From positions 1-64,000 of the forward strand of contig NZ_JACHZX010000005.1 of the NCBI RefSeq assembly GCF_014193845.1: a stretch of 64,000 nucleotides of DNA, written 5' to 3'. A program made the translations under genes and the position numbers. The stretch comes from Sphingomonas sp. BK345. GTDB lineage: Bacteria > Pseudomonadota > Alphaproteobacteria > Sphingomonadales > Sphingomonadaceae. Every line of letters begins with the position of its first letter. Position 1 is the first letter of the stretch. Below the pieces are notes generated by a model that ran no database searches, was not told where the DNA came from, and saw nothing but the letters and a program-made list of their open reading frames with translations. Shown here in pieces: positions 8,046-17,056 of this stretch.

Positions 8046-8981
8046 TTACGACGTCTTGTACGCGCGTCCGGACTGGATCAGCCGCTGACGAGCGGTGTTG
8101 CCGGGCACCGCTATGTGGGTCGCCGGGTCGAATTCGTGCCCGGCGCCTGGAGCGTCGTTCGGCACCCAGAGTTCCACGACGGTGTTGGAGTAGCTCACCG
8201 GGAGGTAGCGCACCCAATAGCCATCCGGGTGATGGCTCCAACGGCCGCTCGGTACGTCCGAGCTGCCCTTGCCAGTGGGCGCTGCCCCGGCGAGCACGGC
8301 GACGCGTTCGAGTTCGCCGAAGCTGGTGCCGGGTGTCACCAGCATGCGACGCAGGTCCGCTTCTGCCTGCATCGCCTGCCGGATCTCGCGCGGCAGATTG
8401 TCGGCGATCGGCCCCTGCGACACCATGTCCATCACAGAGCGATTGAGCGCGGCGAGTTGGCGCGGCGGCAGCAGTTGCGCCGCGATCGCCTTGTGCTCCG
8501 TCGAGAGATCCTCCAGCTTCGCGCGGGCGACGATCGCCCAGAGAAGCGTCTGGATGTCGTGCTGCTCGATCTCGGGGTGCTGGACCGAGTTGCGCACGAT
8601 CGTGATGACCGCGTCCTTGGCCGCACCGAGCGGCGGTGCGTAGAGATAGCCGTCTCCGCCGCCCGGCCCGTAGGTTCCGGCGTGAAGGCAGTAGCTCTGG
8701 TCGTGGAAGCTGTAGTAGCCCGGCTGGAGGATGAAGCCGCCGGCGGGCGTGCGCTGGAGCGCGGTCAACGGCTGCTTGGGTGCGGGTGGTGCGAACCCGT
8801 CCTTCGTCGGGTCTGCCCATCGCGCATCGGCAAGACTGGTCGATATCGGCTCCTTGCGCAATGTCGGAAGGTTGATGCCGCCCGGCACCAGCTTCTTCAG
8901 CATGCCGAACTGACCACTCGCCGGCACCGCGAGCGTGGCGACCAATGAGGCGGTCACGGCACCGAGCAGAAAAGCGCGCAA
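8046..8981 (-). CDS. Exported protein of unknown function with TTG start
   Basis: About 311 residues. A signal peptide is clear at the N-terminus (RAFLLGAVTASLVATLAVPA, cleavage after ASG). The frame is open back to a TTG at 9029, but the TTG at 8981 has a strong GGGGGAGACAGGAA ribosome site immediately upstream and places the signal peptide at the very N-terminus, so I chose it. The mature protein has a GGFILQPGYYSFHDQSYCLH block, a Gly-rich GPGGGDGYLYAP stretch, a helical middle and a C-terminal YWVRYLPVSYSNTVVELWVP beta segment. No catalytic motif is recognised. It may be periplasmic or outer-membrane associated. It has no close operon partner. Confidence 0.75.
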   Translation of the reverse strand: MRAFLLGAVTASLVATLAVPASGQFGMLKKLVPGGINLPTLRKEPISTSLADARWADPTKDGFAPPAPKQPLTALQRTPAGGFILQPGYYSFHDQSYCLHAGTYGPGGGDGYLYAPPLGAAKDAVITIVRNSVQHPEIEQHDIQTLLWAIVARAKLEDLSTEHKAIAAQLLPPRQLAALNRSVMDMVSQGPIADNLPREIRQAMQAEADLRRMLVTPGTSFGELERVAVLAGAAPTGKGSSDVPSGRWSHHPDGYWVRYLPVSYSNTVVELWVPNDAPGAGHEFDPATHIAVPGNTARQRLIQSGRAYKTS

Positions 8982-9382
8982 TTCCTGTCTCCCCCGAGAA
9001 TTTTGGGTGCGGTCATTACGCTTGGACAACGCTCAGGGAAAGGGGCGGCGCGCTGAAGCGAGATCCTGACCGTCGACCCGATCACCCGAAGGTCGCACCG
9101 GCGATCGCGAGGGGCCTCGCGCCTCAGGCGAGCAGATCGGACTGCTTCGTAGCGCATCGACCGCCGTGGAGCGCATCCTCCCGTCGTCCAGGCGAGCTAA
9201 CGATGCCGGTTCTGCTAAATCGCCGTGGCGCGAGGCGGCGGTAATTTACAATATTGATGAAAGCCGCGCTGATCCGATCACTGCCGCAGAATAGCGCTTG
9301 CTCAAGGCTGCGAAGACTGGATACCAGATAGATCATAACAAAGGGGCGGCGTAGATCGGCCCTCGCATCGGGGAGGATTGAA
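8982..9382. promoter_or_regulatory. Divergent promoter region of the TonB operon
   Basis: A 400-base spacer between the divergent exported-protein gene and the TonB receptor. It becomes AT-richer near 9240-9340 (aatttacaatattgatgaaag), as expected for promoters in this GC-rich genome. A GGGGAGGAT ribosome site precedes the receptor ATG at 9383. I could not fix a -35/-10 pair or an operator with confidence. Confidence 0.4.
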
Positions 9383-12253
9383 ATGAAGGTTTCAGTCAAG
9401 GCGGCGCTGCTCGCCAGCGGGATGATCGTCGCGTTTCCAACCTTGGCGCAGGACATGCCGCAGACGGCGCCGCCCACGGCGGGGGCGCCGGTCACGAGCC
9501 CGCCCGGCACGGAGCAGGAGCCGACGCCCGTCGCGGCGCAGGTCGGACCGGGTGAGAGCGAGGCCGCTGACGAGATCGTCGTCACCGGCATTCGCGGCAG
9601 CCTCGCGTCGTCGGCGCGGATCAAGCGAGACGCGCAGCAGATCGTCGACACCATCTCGGCCGAGGACGTCGGCAAGTTCCCCGACGCCAACATCGCGGAA
9701 TCCCTCCAGCGCATCACCGGCGTCGCGATCGACCGATCCGGCGGCGAGGGCCAGTTCATCACGGTGCGCGGGCTCGGGCCCGAGTTCAACACTGTCCTCG
9801 TCAACGGCCGCGTGATGGCGACCGACAATCCCGGGCGCGAGTTCTCGTTCGACGTGCTGTCGTCGAACATGATCCAGCGCACCGACGTGTTCAAGTCGAG
9901 CGTGCCCGAGCTGCAGGAAGGCGGCATCGGCGCCACCGTCAACGTCATCACGGCGCGCCCGCTCGATGGCCGCAGCGGCTTCCACGTCGCCGCCTCGGCG
10001 GGCGGCATCTACGACACGCTGCGCGAGAAGCTCAGCCCCGATTTCTCGGCGGTGACCTCGCTAACCAACGAGGCCAAGACGCTCGGCATCGTGCTCTCGG
10101 GATCTTACACCGATCGGCGCAGCCAGCTCGACTATATCCAGACCGATGGATGGTTGTTCGGCCCGCAGAACGTCGTCAACGGCAGCGCTACCTCCACCGG
10201 GCTGACGACGGGCGCGCTGGGCAACACCGGCGCCACCGTGAACGTGCCGCAGAACCTCGCCTTCGCGCGCCAGCTCGACCGCCGCCGTCGGATCAACCTG
10301 GCGGGCGCGGTCCAGGCGCAGGTGACCGACCAGCTGCTACTGACGGTTGACGGCATCTACTCCAAATTCGACGTGTTCACGCATCGGAACATCTTCGCCA
10401 ACTTCTACTCGGCGCCCTATATCGGCTTGGAGCTCGACGATACCGCCTCGGCGATCGGCTTCAACCGGCCCGGGCAGCAGTTCCTCGCCGCCAACCCGCT
10501 GCTGGCGGACCGCGTGTCGCTCTCGCAGAACGACAACATCGTCAACAACAACGATCGCCGTACCGAGACCTACCAGGTAGGCGGCAACCTTAAGTGGAAC
10601 CCGACCGAGGACGTCGAGGTTCGGCTCGACGCGTCGCGCACGCGCGCAACGCAGCGCAACCCCACCCAGTTCGTCGTCGTCGGCTCGCTCGCGCAGACCA
10701 GTCCGCGGTTCGACCTCAACGTCGGTGACCAGGTCCCCACCGCGTCCAACTTCGGCAACATCACCGATCCGTCGCTGATGCGCGCGCACTTCACCGGCAT
10801 CGACGCCAATCGCGTGCGCGACACCAGCTCGGAATATCACATCGACACCGACTATAAGATCCACGACAGCGTGCTGCGCTCGGTGCGGATCGGCATGGCC
10901 TATTCGGACCGCACCAAGATCCGCCGCTTCTTCAGCAATTCCGACGGCAACTGCGCCTATTGCGGCTATGACATCCCGGTCGACCAGTCGCTGCTGTCGC
11001 CGTACACGCTCGACAACTTCCTCAAGGGCGTCTCCGGCGCGCAGAACGCGCCCGGGCAGTTCTTCACCTACGACACCGACGCGGTGATCGCCTTCCTCTC
11101 CAATCCCGCCAACCTCGCTCGCGCTCGTCAGGGCCGGACCGCGGCGGAGCAGGCCGCCGAGGCAGCGCGCCTGCTGGCGCTGCCGGGCGGTCCCTATGGC
11201 GTGCGCGAGAATGTCGGCAGCACAGCCAACGTCAACGAGCGGCTGCTCGCCGGCTATATCGCCATGTCCTTCGGCGGCGAGCGCTGGAGCGCCAACGCGG
11301 GCGTGCGCGTGGTGCGGACCCAGACCGTGTCGCGCGGCTTCGCCCAGCCGGTGATCAACATCACCAACACGCGCGGCGACGACACCTTGGTCTTCACCTA
11401 CGGCGAGTCGACCCCGGTCTCGATCCGCAACAGCTACGTCAACGCGCTGCCGTCGGCGAACATCAAGTTCAACGTCACCGACAAGTTCATCGCGCGCGCG
11501 GCCTTCTCGCAGACCGTCACGCGGCCGACGCTGACTGACCTCGGCGTAGACAATTCGTACGGCGGCCGCGTGTCCGTGCCGCAGTCGAGCGGCGGCAACC
11601 CGACGCTAGAGCCGTTTAAGTCGACCAACTACGATGTCTCGCTCGAATATTACTTCAACTCGATCAGCTATCTCAGCGCCGGCGCCTTCTACAAGGACCT
11701 TAGCAACTTCCTCGAACTCCAGACGCTGCCGGTCGAGCGCTTCGGCCGCACCTTCCAGGACACGCGGACGCGCAACGGCCAGACCGGCTGGATCCGCGGC
11801 ATCGAGGTAGGTGGGCAATATTCACTCGACTTCCTGCCCGGTCCTCTGTCCGGCTTCGGCGTCGCGGGCAACTACACCTATGTCGAGAGCAAGGCGGAGC
11901 GCGACGCCTCTCTCGCCGACTATGAGTGCGGCTACAACGGACTGTCGCCGCACTCGGCGAACGGCAGCGTGTTCTACGAGAAGTACGGCATCTCGGCGCG
12001 CGGCTCGTACAATTGGCGGTCCGAATACCTGCGCTCGTGCCGCTCGGACCAGGGTCGGCCCCGCAACCGGTCGAGCTACGGCCAGTTCGACTTCAACGTC
12101 GGCTACGACATCACGCCGAACGTCCAGATCTACGTTCAGGGCGTAAACGTCACCAACCAGCGGATCCACGAATGGTCCGCGATCGAAGAGCGCTTCCTGC
12201 TGCTCCAGGAGACCGGCGCGCGCTACAATTTCGGCGCGCGACTGAAGTTCTGA
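9383..12253 (+). CDS. TonB-dependent receptor, Caulobacter/Xanthomonas carbohydrate type
   Basis: A 956-residue outer-membrane receptor. The signal peptide ends near LAQ (residue 23), then a Pro/Thr-rich linker and the TonB-box-like EIVVTGIRGSL. The plug domain follows with DAQQIVDTISAEDVGKFPD, ANIAESLQRITGVAIDR and the QFITVRGLGPEFNTVLVNGR block, characteristic of the TonB-Xanth-Caul group (TIGR01782). The rest is the 22-strand barrel ending in the aromatic C-terminus RYNFGARLKF. This group usually imports glycans. The next gene is an exported alpha-galactosidase-type enzyme 20 bases away, so an alpha-galactoside ligand is a reasonable inference. Confidence 0.93.
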   Translation: MKVSVKAALLASGMIVAFPTLAQDMPQTAPPTAGAPVTSPPGTEQEPTPVAAQVGPGESEAADEIVVTGIRGSLASSARIKRDAQQIVDTISAEDVGKFPDANIAESLQRITGVAIDRSGGEGQFITVRGLGPEFNTVLVNGRVMATDNPGREFSFDVLSSNMIQRTDVFKSSVPELQEGGIGATVNVITARPLDGRSGFHVAASAGGIYDTLREKLSPDFSAVTSLTNEAKTLGIVLSGSYTDRRSQLDYIQTDGWLFGPQNVVNGSATSTGLTTGALGNTGATVNVPQNLAFARQLDRRRRINLAGAVQAQVTDQLLLTVDGIYSKFDVFTHRNIFANFYSAPYIGLELDDTASAIGFNRPGQQFLAANPLLADRVSLSQNDNIVNNNDRRTETYQVGGNLKWNPTEDVEVRLDASRTRATQRNPTQFVVVGSLAQTSPRFDLNVGDQVPTASNFGNITDPSLMRAHFTGIDANRVRDTSSEYHIDTDYKIHDSVLRSVRIGMAYSDRTKIRRFFSNSDGNCAYCGYDIPVDQSLLSPYTLDNFLKGVSGAQNAPGQFFTYDTDAVIAFLSNPANLARARQGRTAAEQAAEAARLLALPGGPYGVRENVGSTANVNERLLAGYIAMSFGGERWSANAGVRVVRTQTVSRGFAQPVINITNTRGDDTLVFTYGESTPVSIRNSYVNALPSANIKFNVTDKFIARAAFSQTVTRPTLTDLGVDNSYGGRVSVPQSSGGNPTLEPFKSTNYDVSLEYYFNSISYLSAGAFYKDLSNFLELQTLPVERFGRTFQDTRTRNGQTGWIRGIEVGGQYSLDFLPGPLSGFGVAGNYTYVESKAERDASLADYECGYNGLSPHSANGSVFYEKYGISARGSYNWRSEYLRSCRSDQGRPRNRSSYGQFDFNVGYDITPNVQIYVQGVNVTNQRIHEWSAIEERFLLLQETGARYNFGARLKF

Positions 12254-12273
12254 CCGCGGCCGGGGAGAGGCAC

Positions 12274-14136
12274 ATGACGAAGGTGGCGCTCGCCGCCGCG
12301 CTCGCCGGCTGCCTCCTGGCGGCGCCCACGATGGCGCAGGCGGGGCCGCCCGCGGCGACGGAGACGCGCCGCAGCGTCACCGTCGCCGGGCTCGAGCTGA
12401 CCGTCGCGGGGGCGCTCGACGGCTTCGCGCTCTCGGTGCGCGCCGAGCCGATCGCGCCCGGCGTGGCGCGCGCGGTGCTGACCCTGACGCGCGCCACGCC
12501 GGCACCCCCGCCGCGGCTGACGATCCGCTGGTCGCAGCCCTCGGTGGATATGGCGGGGATGTGGACACCCGACGCGAGCCTGGGCCGGACGATCGTGCCC
12601 GATTTCGCGTCGACGCGGCTGCGCTCGACGCTCACCGCCGCGGCGCCCGTCCTGGCACTCTACGGTCGCGGCGAGCAGAACCGGCTCACCGTCGCGGTCG
12701 AGGAGGCGGTAACGCCGGTGCTGCTCGCGGCCAGGCTGCGCGAGGAGGATGTGCGCGTGTACGGCAGCGTCGAGCTGTTCAGCGAGCGCCACGCGCCGAT
12801 CACGCGCTACACCACCAGCCTGCGCCTCGACACGCGCGCGATCCCCGTCGCGGACGCGCTCGGCGACGTCGCGGCCTGGTGGTCGCGCCAGCCCGGCAAG
12901 GTGCCCGTGCCCGCGCCTACGGCCGCGCGCGAGCCGCTCGATTCGACCTGGTACAGCTATCACCAGGCGGTCGACGAGGCGACGGTGCTGGCCGAAGCCG
13001 AGGCGGCGGCGCGTCATGGCTTCAAGGTGATGATCGTCGACGACGGCTGGCAGACCGGCGACACGAACCGCGGCTACGCGCATGCCGGCGACTGGCGCCC
13101 GGAGCGGCTGCGGCGCATGCGCGTCGTCACCGACGCGCTGCACGCGCGCGGGATGAAGGGGATGCTGTGGTTCTCGGTGCCGCTGGTCGGCGACGAGGCG
13201 GCGGTGCTGCCGCGCTTCCGCGGCAAGATCCTGCGGCGCTGGGCGGAGCAGCGCACCAACGTGCTCGACCCGCGCTACCCCGAGGTGCGCGCCTATCTGG
13301 TCGAGACCTTCCGCCGCGCGGTGCGCGACTGGGGCTGGGACGGGCTCAAGCTCGACTTCATTGACATGTTCAGCAGCGACGAGACGACCGTGCTCGACCG
13401 CGCCGACGGGCGCGATACCGCCTCCGTCTACGAGGCGGTCAACCGCCTGATGGTGGACGTGATGGCGGCGCTGCGCGCGGTCCGCCCCGATGTCATGATC
13501 GAGTTCCGCCAGCCTTATAGCGGGCCGGTGATCCGCACCTTCGGCAACATGCTGCGCGCCTCGGACGCGCCGAACGAGTCGATCCTCAACCGCCAGCGCA
13601 TCGTCGACCTGCGCCTGCTCGCCGGCGCCACCCCGGTCCACGCCGACCCGATCGTGTGGCACCCCGACGAGCCCAGCGACACCGCCGCGCTCCAGCTGCT
13701 CGACACGCTGTTCGCGGTGCCGCAGGTATCGATGCGGCTCGACACGCTGACGCCCGCGCACGCCGCGATGCTGACGCACTATCTCGCTTACTGGCGCGCC
13801 AACCGTGCCGTGCTGCTTGACGGGCGCCTTCGTGCGGAAGGACTCAACGCGCAGTACGAGCTCGTCCGCGCCACGTCCGCCGACAAGCAGATCGTCGCCG
13901 CTTACGCCGATCGCGCCATCGCGCTGGACGAGCCGGTACGCGCGATCGACCTCGTCAACGCCACCGCGGCGTCGCGGCTGGTGGTGGAGGCGACGCGCGA
14001 TCTCGGGCGCTACGAGGCGCGCGCCGTCGACGCGGAAGGGCGAGCGGTGTCGCGCACGCTGATCGACCTGACGCGCGGCGCGCATGTCGTCGCGGTGCCG
14101 CGGGCAGGGATCGTCGCTCTGGTGCGTCGACCGTGA
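12274..14136 (+). CDS. Exported GH36-type alpha-galactosidase
   Basis: A 620-residue enzyme with a signal peptide (MTKVALAAALAGCLLAAPTM then AQA). The catalytic barrel of clan GH-D is clear. The VDDGWQTGD motif (about 255-263) binds sugar, D361 in LKLDFIDMF is the likely nucleophile and D431 in RASDAPNES the likely acid/base. The start at 12274 is fixed by GGGGAGAGG just upstream; the frame is open far upstream inside the receptor gene, but that part is a shadow. It lies 20 bases after the receptor and overlaps the next gene by 4 bases, so the three form an operon. Probable role: release of terminal alpha-galactose in the periplasm. GH36 also includes enzymes with other alpha-sugar specificity, so the substrate is not certain. 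Confidence 0.87.
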   Translation: MTKVALAAALAGCLLAAPTMAQAGPPAATETRRSVTVAGLELTVAGALDGFALSVRAEPIAPGVARAVLTLTRATPAPPPRLTIRWSQPSVDMAGMWTPDASLGRTIVPDFASTRLRSTLTAAAPVLALYGRGEQNRLTVAVEEAVTPVLLAARLREEDVRVYGSVELFSERHAPITRYTTSLRLDTRAIPVADALGDVAAWWSRQPGKVPVPAPTAAREPLDSTWYSYHQAVDEATVLAEAEAAARHGFKVMIVDDGWQTGDTNRGYAHAGDWRPERLRRMRVVTDALHARGMKGMLWFSVPLVGDEAAVLPRFRGKILRRWAEQRTNVLDPRYPEVRAYLVETFRRAVRDWGWDGLKLDFIDMFSSDETTVLDRADGRDTASVYEAVNRLMVDVMAALRAVRPDVMIEFRQPYSGPVIRTFGNMLRASDAPNESILNRQRIVDLRLLAGATPVHADPIVWHPDEPSDTAALQLLDTLFAVPQVSMRLDTLTPAHAAMLTHYLAYWRANRAVLLDGRLRAEGLNAQYELVRATSADKQIVAAYADRAIALDEPVRAIDLVNATAASRLVVEATRDLGRYEARAVDAEGRAVSRTLIDLTRGAHVVAVPRAGIVALVRRP

Positions 14137-15317
14137 GCGGCGCATCGCTGACAGCAACGCCGGGCATCACGTCCGACGCGGCGGCGACGTCGACCGACGC
14201 GACCGCGCCGGGCAAGAGCCACTATGTCGTGCTCGACGGGCTGCGCGGCGTCGCGGCACTGATGGTGGTCCTGTTCCACACGTTCGAGGCATATGCCGAT
14301 GGTGACCCGACGCGGCAGATCATCAACCACGGCTACCTGGCGGTCGACTTCTTCTTTCTGCTCTCGGGCTTCGTCATCGCTTACGCCTATGACGACCGCT
14401 GGGGGCGGATGGGGAAGCGAGAGTTCTACCTGCGCCGGCTGATCCGGCTCCAGCCGATGGTGGTGCTGGGCAGCCTGGTGGGCGCAGCGCTCTTCTACCT
14501 CCAGGCGGGCGAGCTGTTCCCCCGGATCGCGGCGACGCCGGTGTGGCAGATGCTGCTGGTGATGCTGCTCGGCTGCACGCTGCTGCCGCTACCCAAGCAG
14601 TTCGATATCCGCGGCTGGGACGAGATCCACCCGCTCAACGGCCCGGCCTGGTCGCTGTTCTACGAATATGTCGCGAACATGGCCTATGCGCTGGTGCTGC
14701 GGCGGCTGTCGGCGCGCGCGCTGACCGTGTTCGCGGCGCTCGCGGCAGCGCTGCTGCTGGAGGTCGCGCTGCTCGGGCCACGCCGTGACCTGATCGGCGG
14801 TTGGTCGCTCGACGCCGCGGGCGTGCATGTCGGCTTCGCGCGGCTGTGCTACCCGTTCCTCGCCGGCATGCTGCTGATGCGTTCGGGTTGGCGGCTGCAT
14901 CACCGGCATGCCTTCGCGATCAGCGCCGCGCTGCTGATCGTCGCGCTCGCCCTGCCGCGACTGGGTGATACGCCGCACCACTGGACGAACGGCCTGTACG
15001 ATGCCGGCTGCGTGCTGCTGCTGTTCCCGCTCGTGGTCGCGCTCGGCGCCGGGGACAAGGCCGCGACGGGACGGAGCGTGCGGATCGCGCGCTTCTTCGG
15101 CGACCTGTCGTTCCCGCTCTACATCACGCATTACCCGCTGATCTACGTCTACACCGCCTGGGTGGTCGACCGGAAGGTGCCCCCGCGGATCGGCGTTCCG
15201 GTCGGTGCGGCGCTCGTGGTGGCGGCGGTGGCGATGGCCTATGCCAGCCTGAAGCTCTACGACGAGCCGATGCGGCGATGGTTGAGCAGTCGTCTACTAC
15301 GTCACCTTGGCCGTTGA
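14133..15317 (+). CDS. Membrane acyltransferase (acyltransferase family 3)
   Basis: A 394-residue protein with about ten hydrophobic segments and the family hallmark near the N-terminus (LDGLRGVAALMVVLFH, catalytic His at its end), then DFFFLLSGFVIAYAY. The C-terminal FFGDLSFPLYITHYPLIYVY motif is also typical. These enzymes O-acetylate sugars, polysaccharides or glycopeptides in the inner membrane. The GTG start overlaps the TGA of the alpha-galactosidase gene (GTGA), so its translation is coupled to glycan breakdown. It may acylate an imported or surface glycan. Confidence 0.88.
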   Translation: MSGASLTATPGITSDAAATSTDATAPGKSHYVVLDGLRGVAALMVVLFHTFEAYADGDPTRQIINHGYLAVDFFFLLSGFVIAYAYDDRWGRMGKREFYLRRLIRLQPMVVLGSLVGAALFYLQAGELFPRIAATPVWQMLLVMLLGCTLLPLPKQFDIRGWDEIHPLNGPAWSLFYEYVANMAYALVLRRLSARALTVFAALAAALLLEVALLGPRRDLIGGWSLDAAGVHVGFARLCYPFLAGMLLMRSGWRLHHRHAFAISAALLIVALALPRLGDTPHHWTNGLYDAGCVLLLFPLVVALGAGDKAATGRSVRIARFFGDLSFPLYITHYPLIYVYTAWVVDRKVPPRIGVPVGAALVVAAVAMAYASLKLYDEPMRRWLSSRLLRHLGR

Positions 15318-15432
15318 CCGAAGTGGAGCCGATGCGGTCCGGCCGGATGAGAGTGTCAGCGATGAGTCTGAACGAGTGCACGAAATCAGCACACGCTCAG
15401 GATGTCTCGCGTGACGGCTCTCGGGTCAGCTC

Positions 15433-16458
15433 TTAGGTCGCCTCGACAAGCTCGATCACCCAATCTCCCGCCATTAGGCGCTCCGCTTGGGCTTGTGCCA
15501 CCTCGATCACCTTCTCCTCGCGGTAGATCCGGACAATTTGGCTGCCCGCTGCGTCACGCGCAGATGTGCCAATCTCCTCTGCTCGTACAGCACGTTCCCG
15601 CAGCTCGATCCGGCCAGCTCGCGTGACCAGGTCGGTGACGTAGTCAGCAACATGCGGTCCGGTGGTGCATTGGGCGAGCAGCTGTCCACCGAAGCTGACG
15701 GGATTGACGATGATGGTCGCGCCTGCGTCACGGGCAAGTAGCTCGTTCTCGATAGCCGCGATCGACACGGCGATGCCCGCACGCGGAGCAAGTCGACGAC
15801 AGGTGAGGACGATAAGAACGGCGGTGTCGTCCCGGCCCGGGCAGACAATGATGTTGCTGGCAGCCTCAACCTTCGCGATCTCGAGTACCCGATTGTGGGT
15901 CGCATCGCCCTCGACCGTTGCGACGCCCCACTCCTCGGCGAGCCGCAATCGGCCGCTATCCTCATCGACGACGACGATGCGCTGGGGAGAATGACCTCGT
16001 TCAAGCAACTCGCTGACTGCCGCTGAGCCCGATCTGCCATAGCCGCAAACGATGACGTGATCCTTCAACTCATGTCTGACGAGGCCCATGCGCCACCGCT
16101 CCCAGCCTTGCCTCAGCATGAAGCTGTAGGCGCTACCCAGAAATATGAGGAACACGAAGATCCGAATAGGTGTGACGACGAACGTGTCGAACATGCGCGC
16201 AGAGTCGCTGACCGGTACGATGTCGCCGTACCCCACGGTCGTGACCGTGACCACGGTGAAATAGACGATGTCTAGGAAGCTGACCGACCCGTCCGTATTG
16301 TCCCTGAGCCCGTCCCGATCGACCCAGTGTCCGCCGAGCGCGATGCCGATGAGCACGAGCACCGCGACACCGCGGATCGCCAACGTCGTCAACGGACTCA
16401 GTCGTCCAGGACGGTAAAAGCGTGGGCGTATGTCTAGCACCGCGGACCGCGCCGCCAT
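15433..16458 (-). CDS. Potassium channel protein with RCK (TrkA-N) domain
   Basis: About 341 residues. Two membrane helices flank the pore loop with the selectivity filter TVTTVGYGDIVP, so the channel is of the simple 2-TM type. A cytoplasmic RCK domain follows with the nucleotide-binding GYGRSGSAA motif and VVVDED at the end of the second strand. A TrkA-C-like end (IVRIYREEKVIEVAQAQAE) finishes it. I chose ATG 16458, with AGG 5-7 bases upstream, over the GTG at 16503. It would pass K+ through the inner membrane, gated by a nucleotide or cation. It is convergent with the acyltransferase gene. Confidence 0.88.
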   Translation of the reverse strand: MAARSAVLDIRPRFYRPGRLSPLTTLAIRGVAVLVLIGIALGGHWVDRDGLRDNTDGSVSFLDIVYFTVVTVTTVGYGDIVPVSDSARMFDTFVVTPIRIFVFLIFLGSAYSFMLRQGWERWRMGLVRHELKDHVIVCGYGRSGSAAVSELLERGHSPQRIVVVDEDSGRLRLAEEWGVATVEGDATHNRVLEIAKVEAASNIIVCPGRDDTAVLIVLTCRRLAPRAGIAVSIAAIENELLARDAGATIIVNPVSFGGQLLAQCTTGPHVADYVTDLVTRAGRIELRERAVRAEEIGTSARDAAGSQIVRIYREEKVIEVAQAQAERLMAGDWVIELVEAT

Positions 16459-17056
16459 CCGACCTGGGATCAACGCCTGCGGTTTCGATCGGCGATGTCT
16501 CACTGAGCGAGGCCAGGAGCGGACTGGATCATACCGGCATTCTCGACGACGCCCTTTGCCACGCGCAAGGCTTTTCGTGCGGCGTGTATGGATGCTTCGG
16601 TCTGGTCGTGGTGCCGTCCCCGTCCAACGTACGCGTCACGAAGCCGCGGCGACGCCAGCCCGCGCGTCGGCGCATCGAGGAGGATGGTTCCGCACCGCGC
16701 CAGCCGCTTATGCCAACCTGCCTGGCGGCGAAGGCCAAGAACAGCGCTCGTCAGCACAGCGAAGCCCGCGATGTGGAGCACGTCCAATGCGGCGAACGGG
16801 CCAAGGATGGTGCCGCGGGCAACCGCCATGAAGGTCGCGACGAGGCCGGGCGGAACCATGATCAATGCGATAGCGGCGCCAGCCTAGCCTAGCCAAGCCG
16901 CCGGTGTAGCTCGACGTGCGGGCCTTCAGCAATCAATCAGCCCGGCAGCACGAAGAGGATGATCCAGGACGAGGGGACGATCGCAGGGACGGGCGCATCG
17001 GCGCTCTCCGTTCCTGCGGCACGCTGTTCCCCAGCACGATCATGGCGGAGCCTGGA
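16459..17056. other. Degenerate spacer between channel genes
   Basis: About 600 bases without an intact gene. The only recognisable content is a minus-strand membrane-protein remnant near 16620-16865, listed separately. The rest holds short frames with poor composition. Confidence 0.5.
16620..16865 (-). pseudogene. Remnant of a small membrane protein
   Basis: The minus strand from 16865 reads MIMVPPGLVATFMAVARGTI, then FAALDVLHIAGFAVLTSAVLG and RRQAGWHKRLARCGTILL. The order (helix, helix, then a G-W-H-K-R-L motif) is that of unnamed multi-spanning proteins in sphingomonads, where more helices normally precede and follow. Here the sequence after GTILL turns into charged, non-membrane residues and the upstream helices are missing. 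This fits a decayed or frameshifted copy. The family match is from memory. Confidence 0.35.

Noticed and set aside
12223..14157. A 644-codon open frame on the minus strand across the alpha-galactosidase gene
   Set aside because: It is rich in Arg, His and Gly with no domain. The plus strand carries a clear enzyme with a signal peptide and catalytic motifs, so this is a GC-bias shadow.
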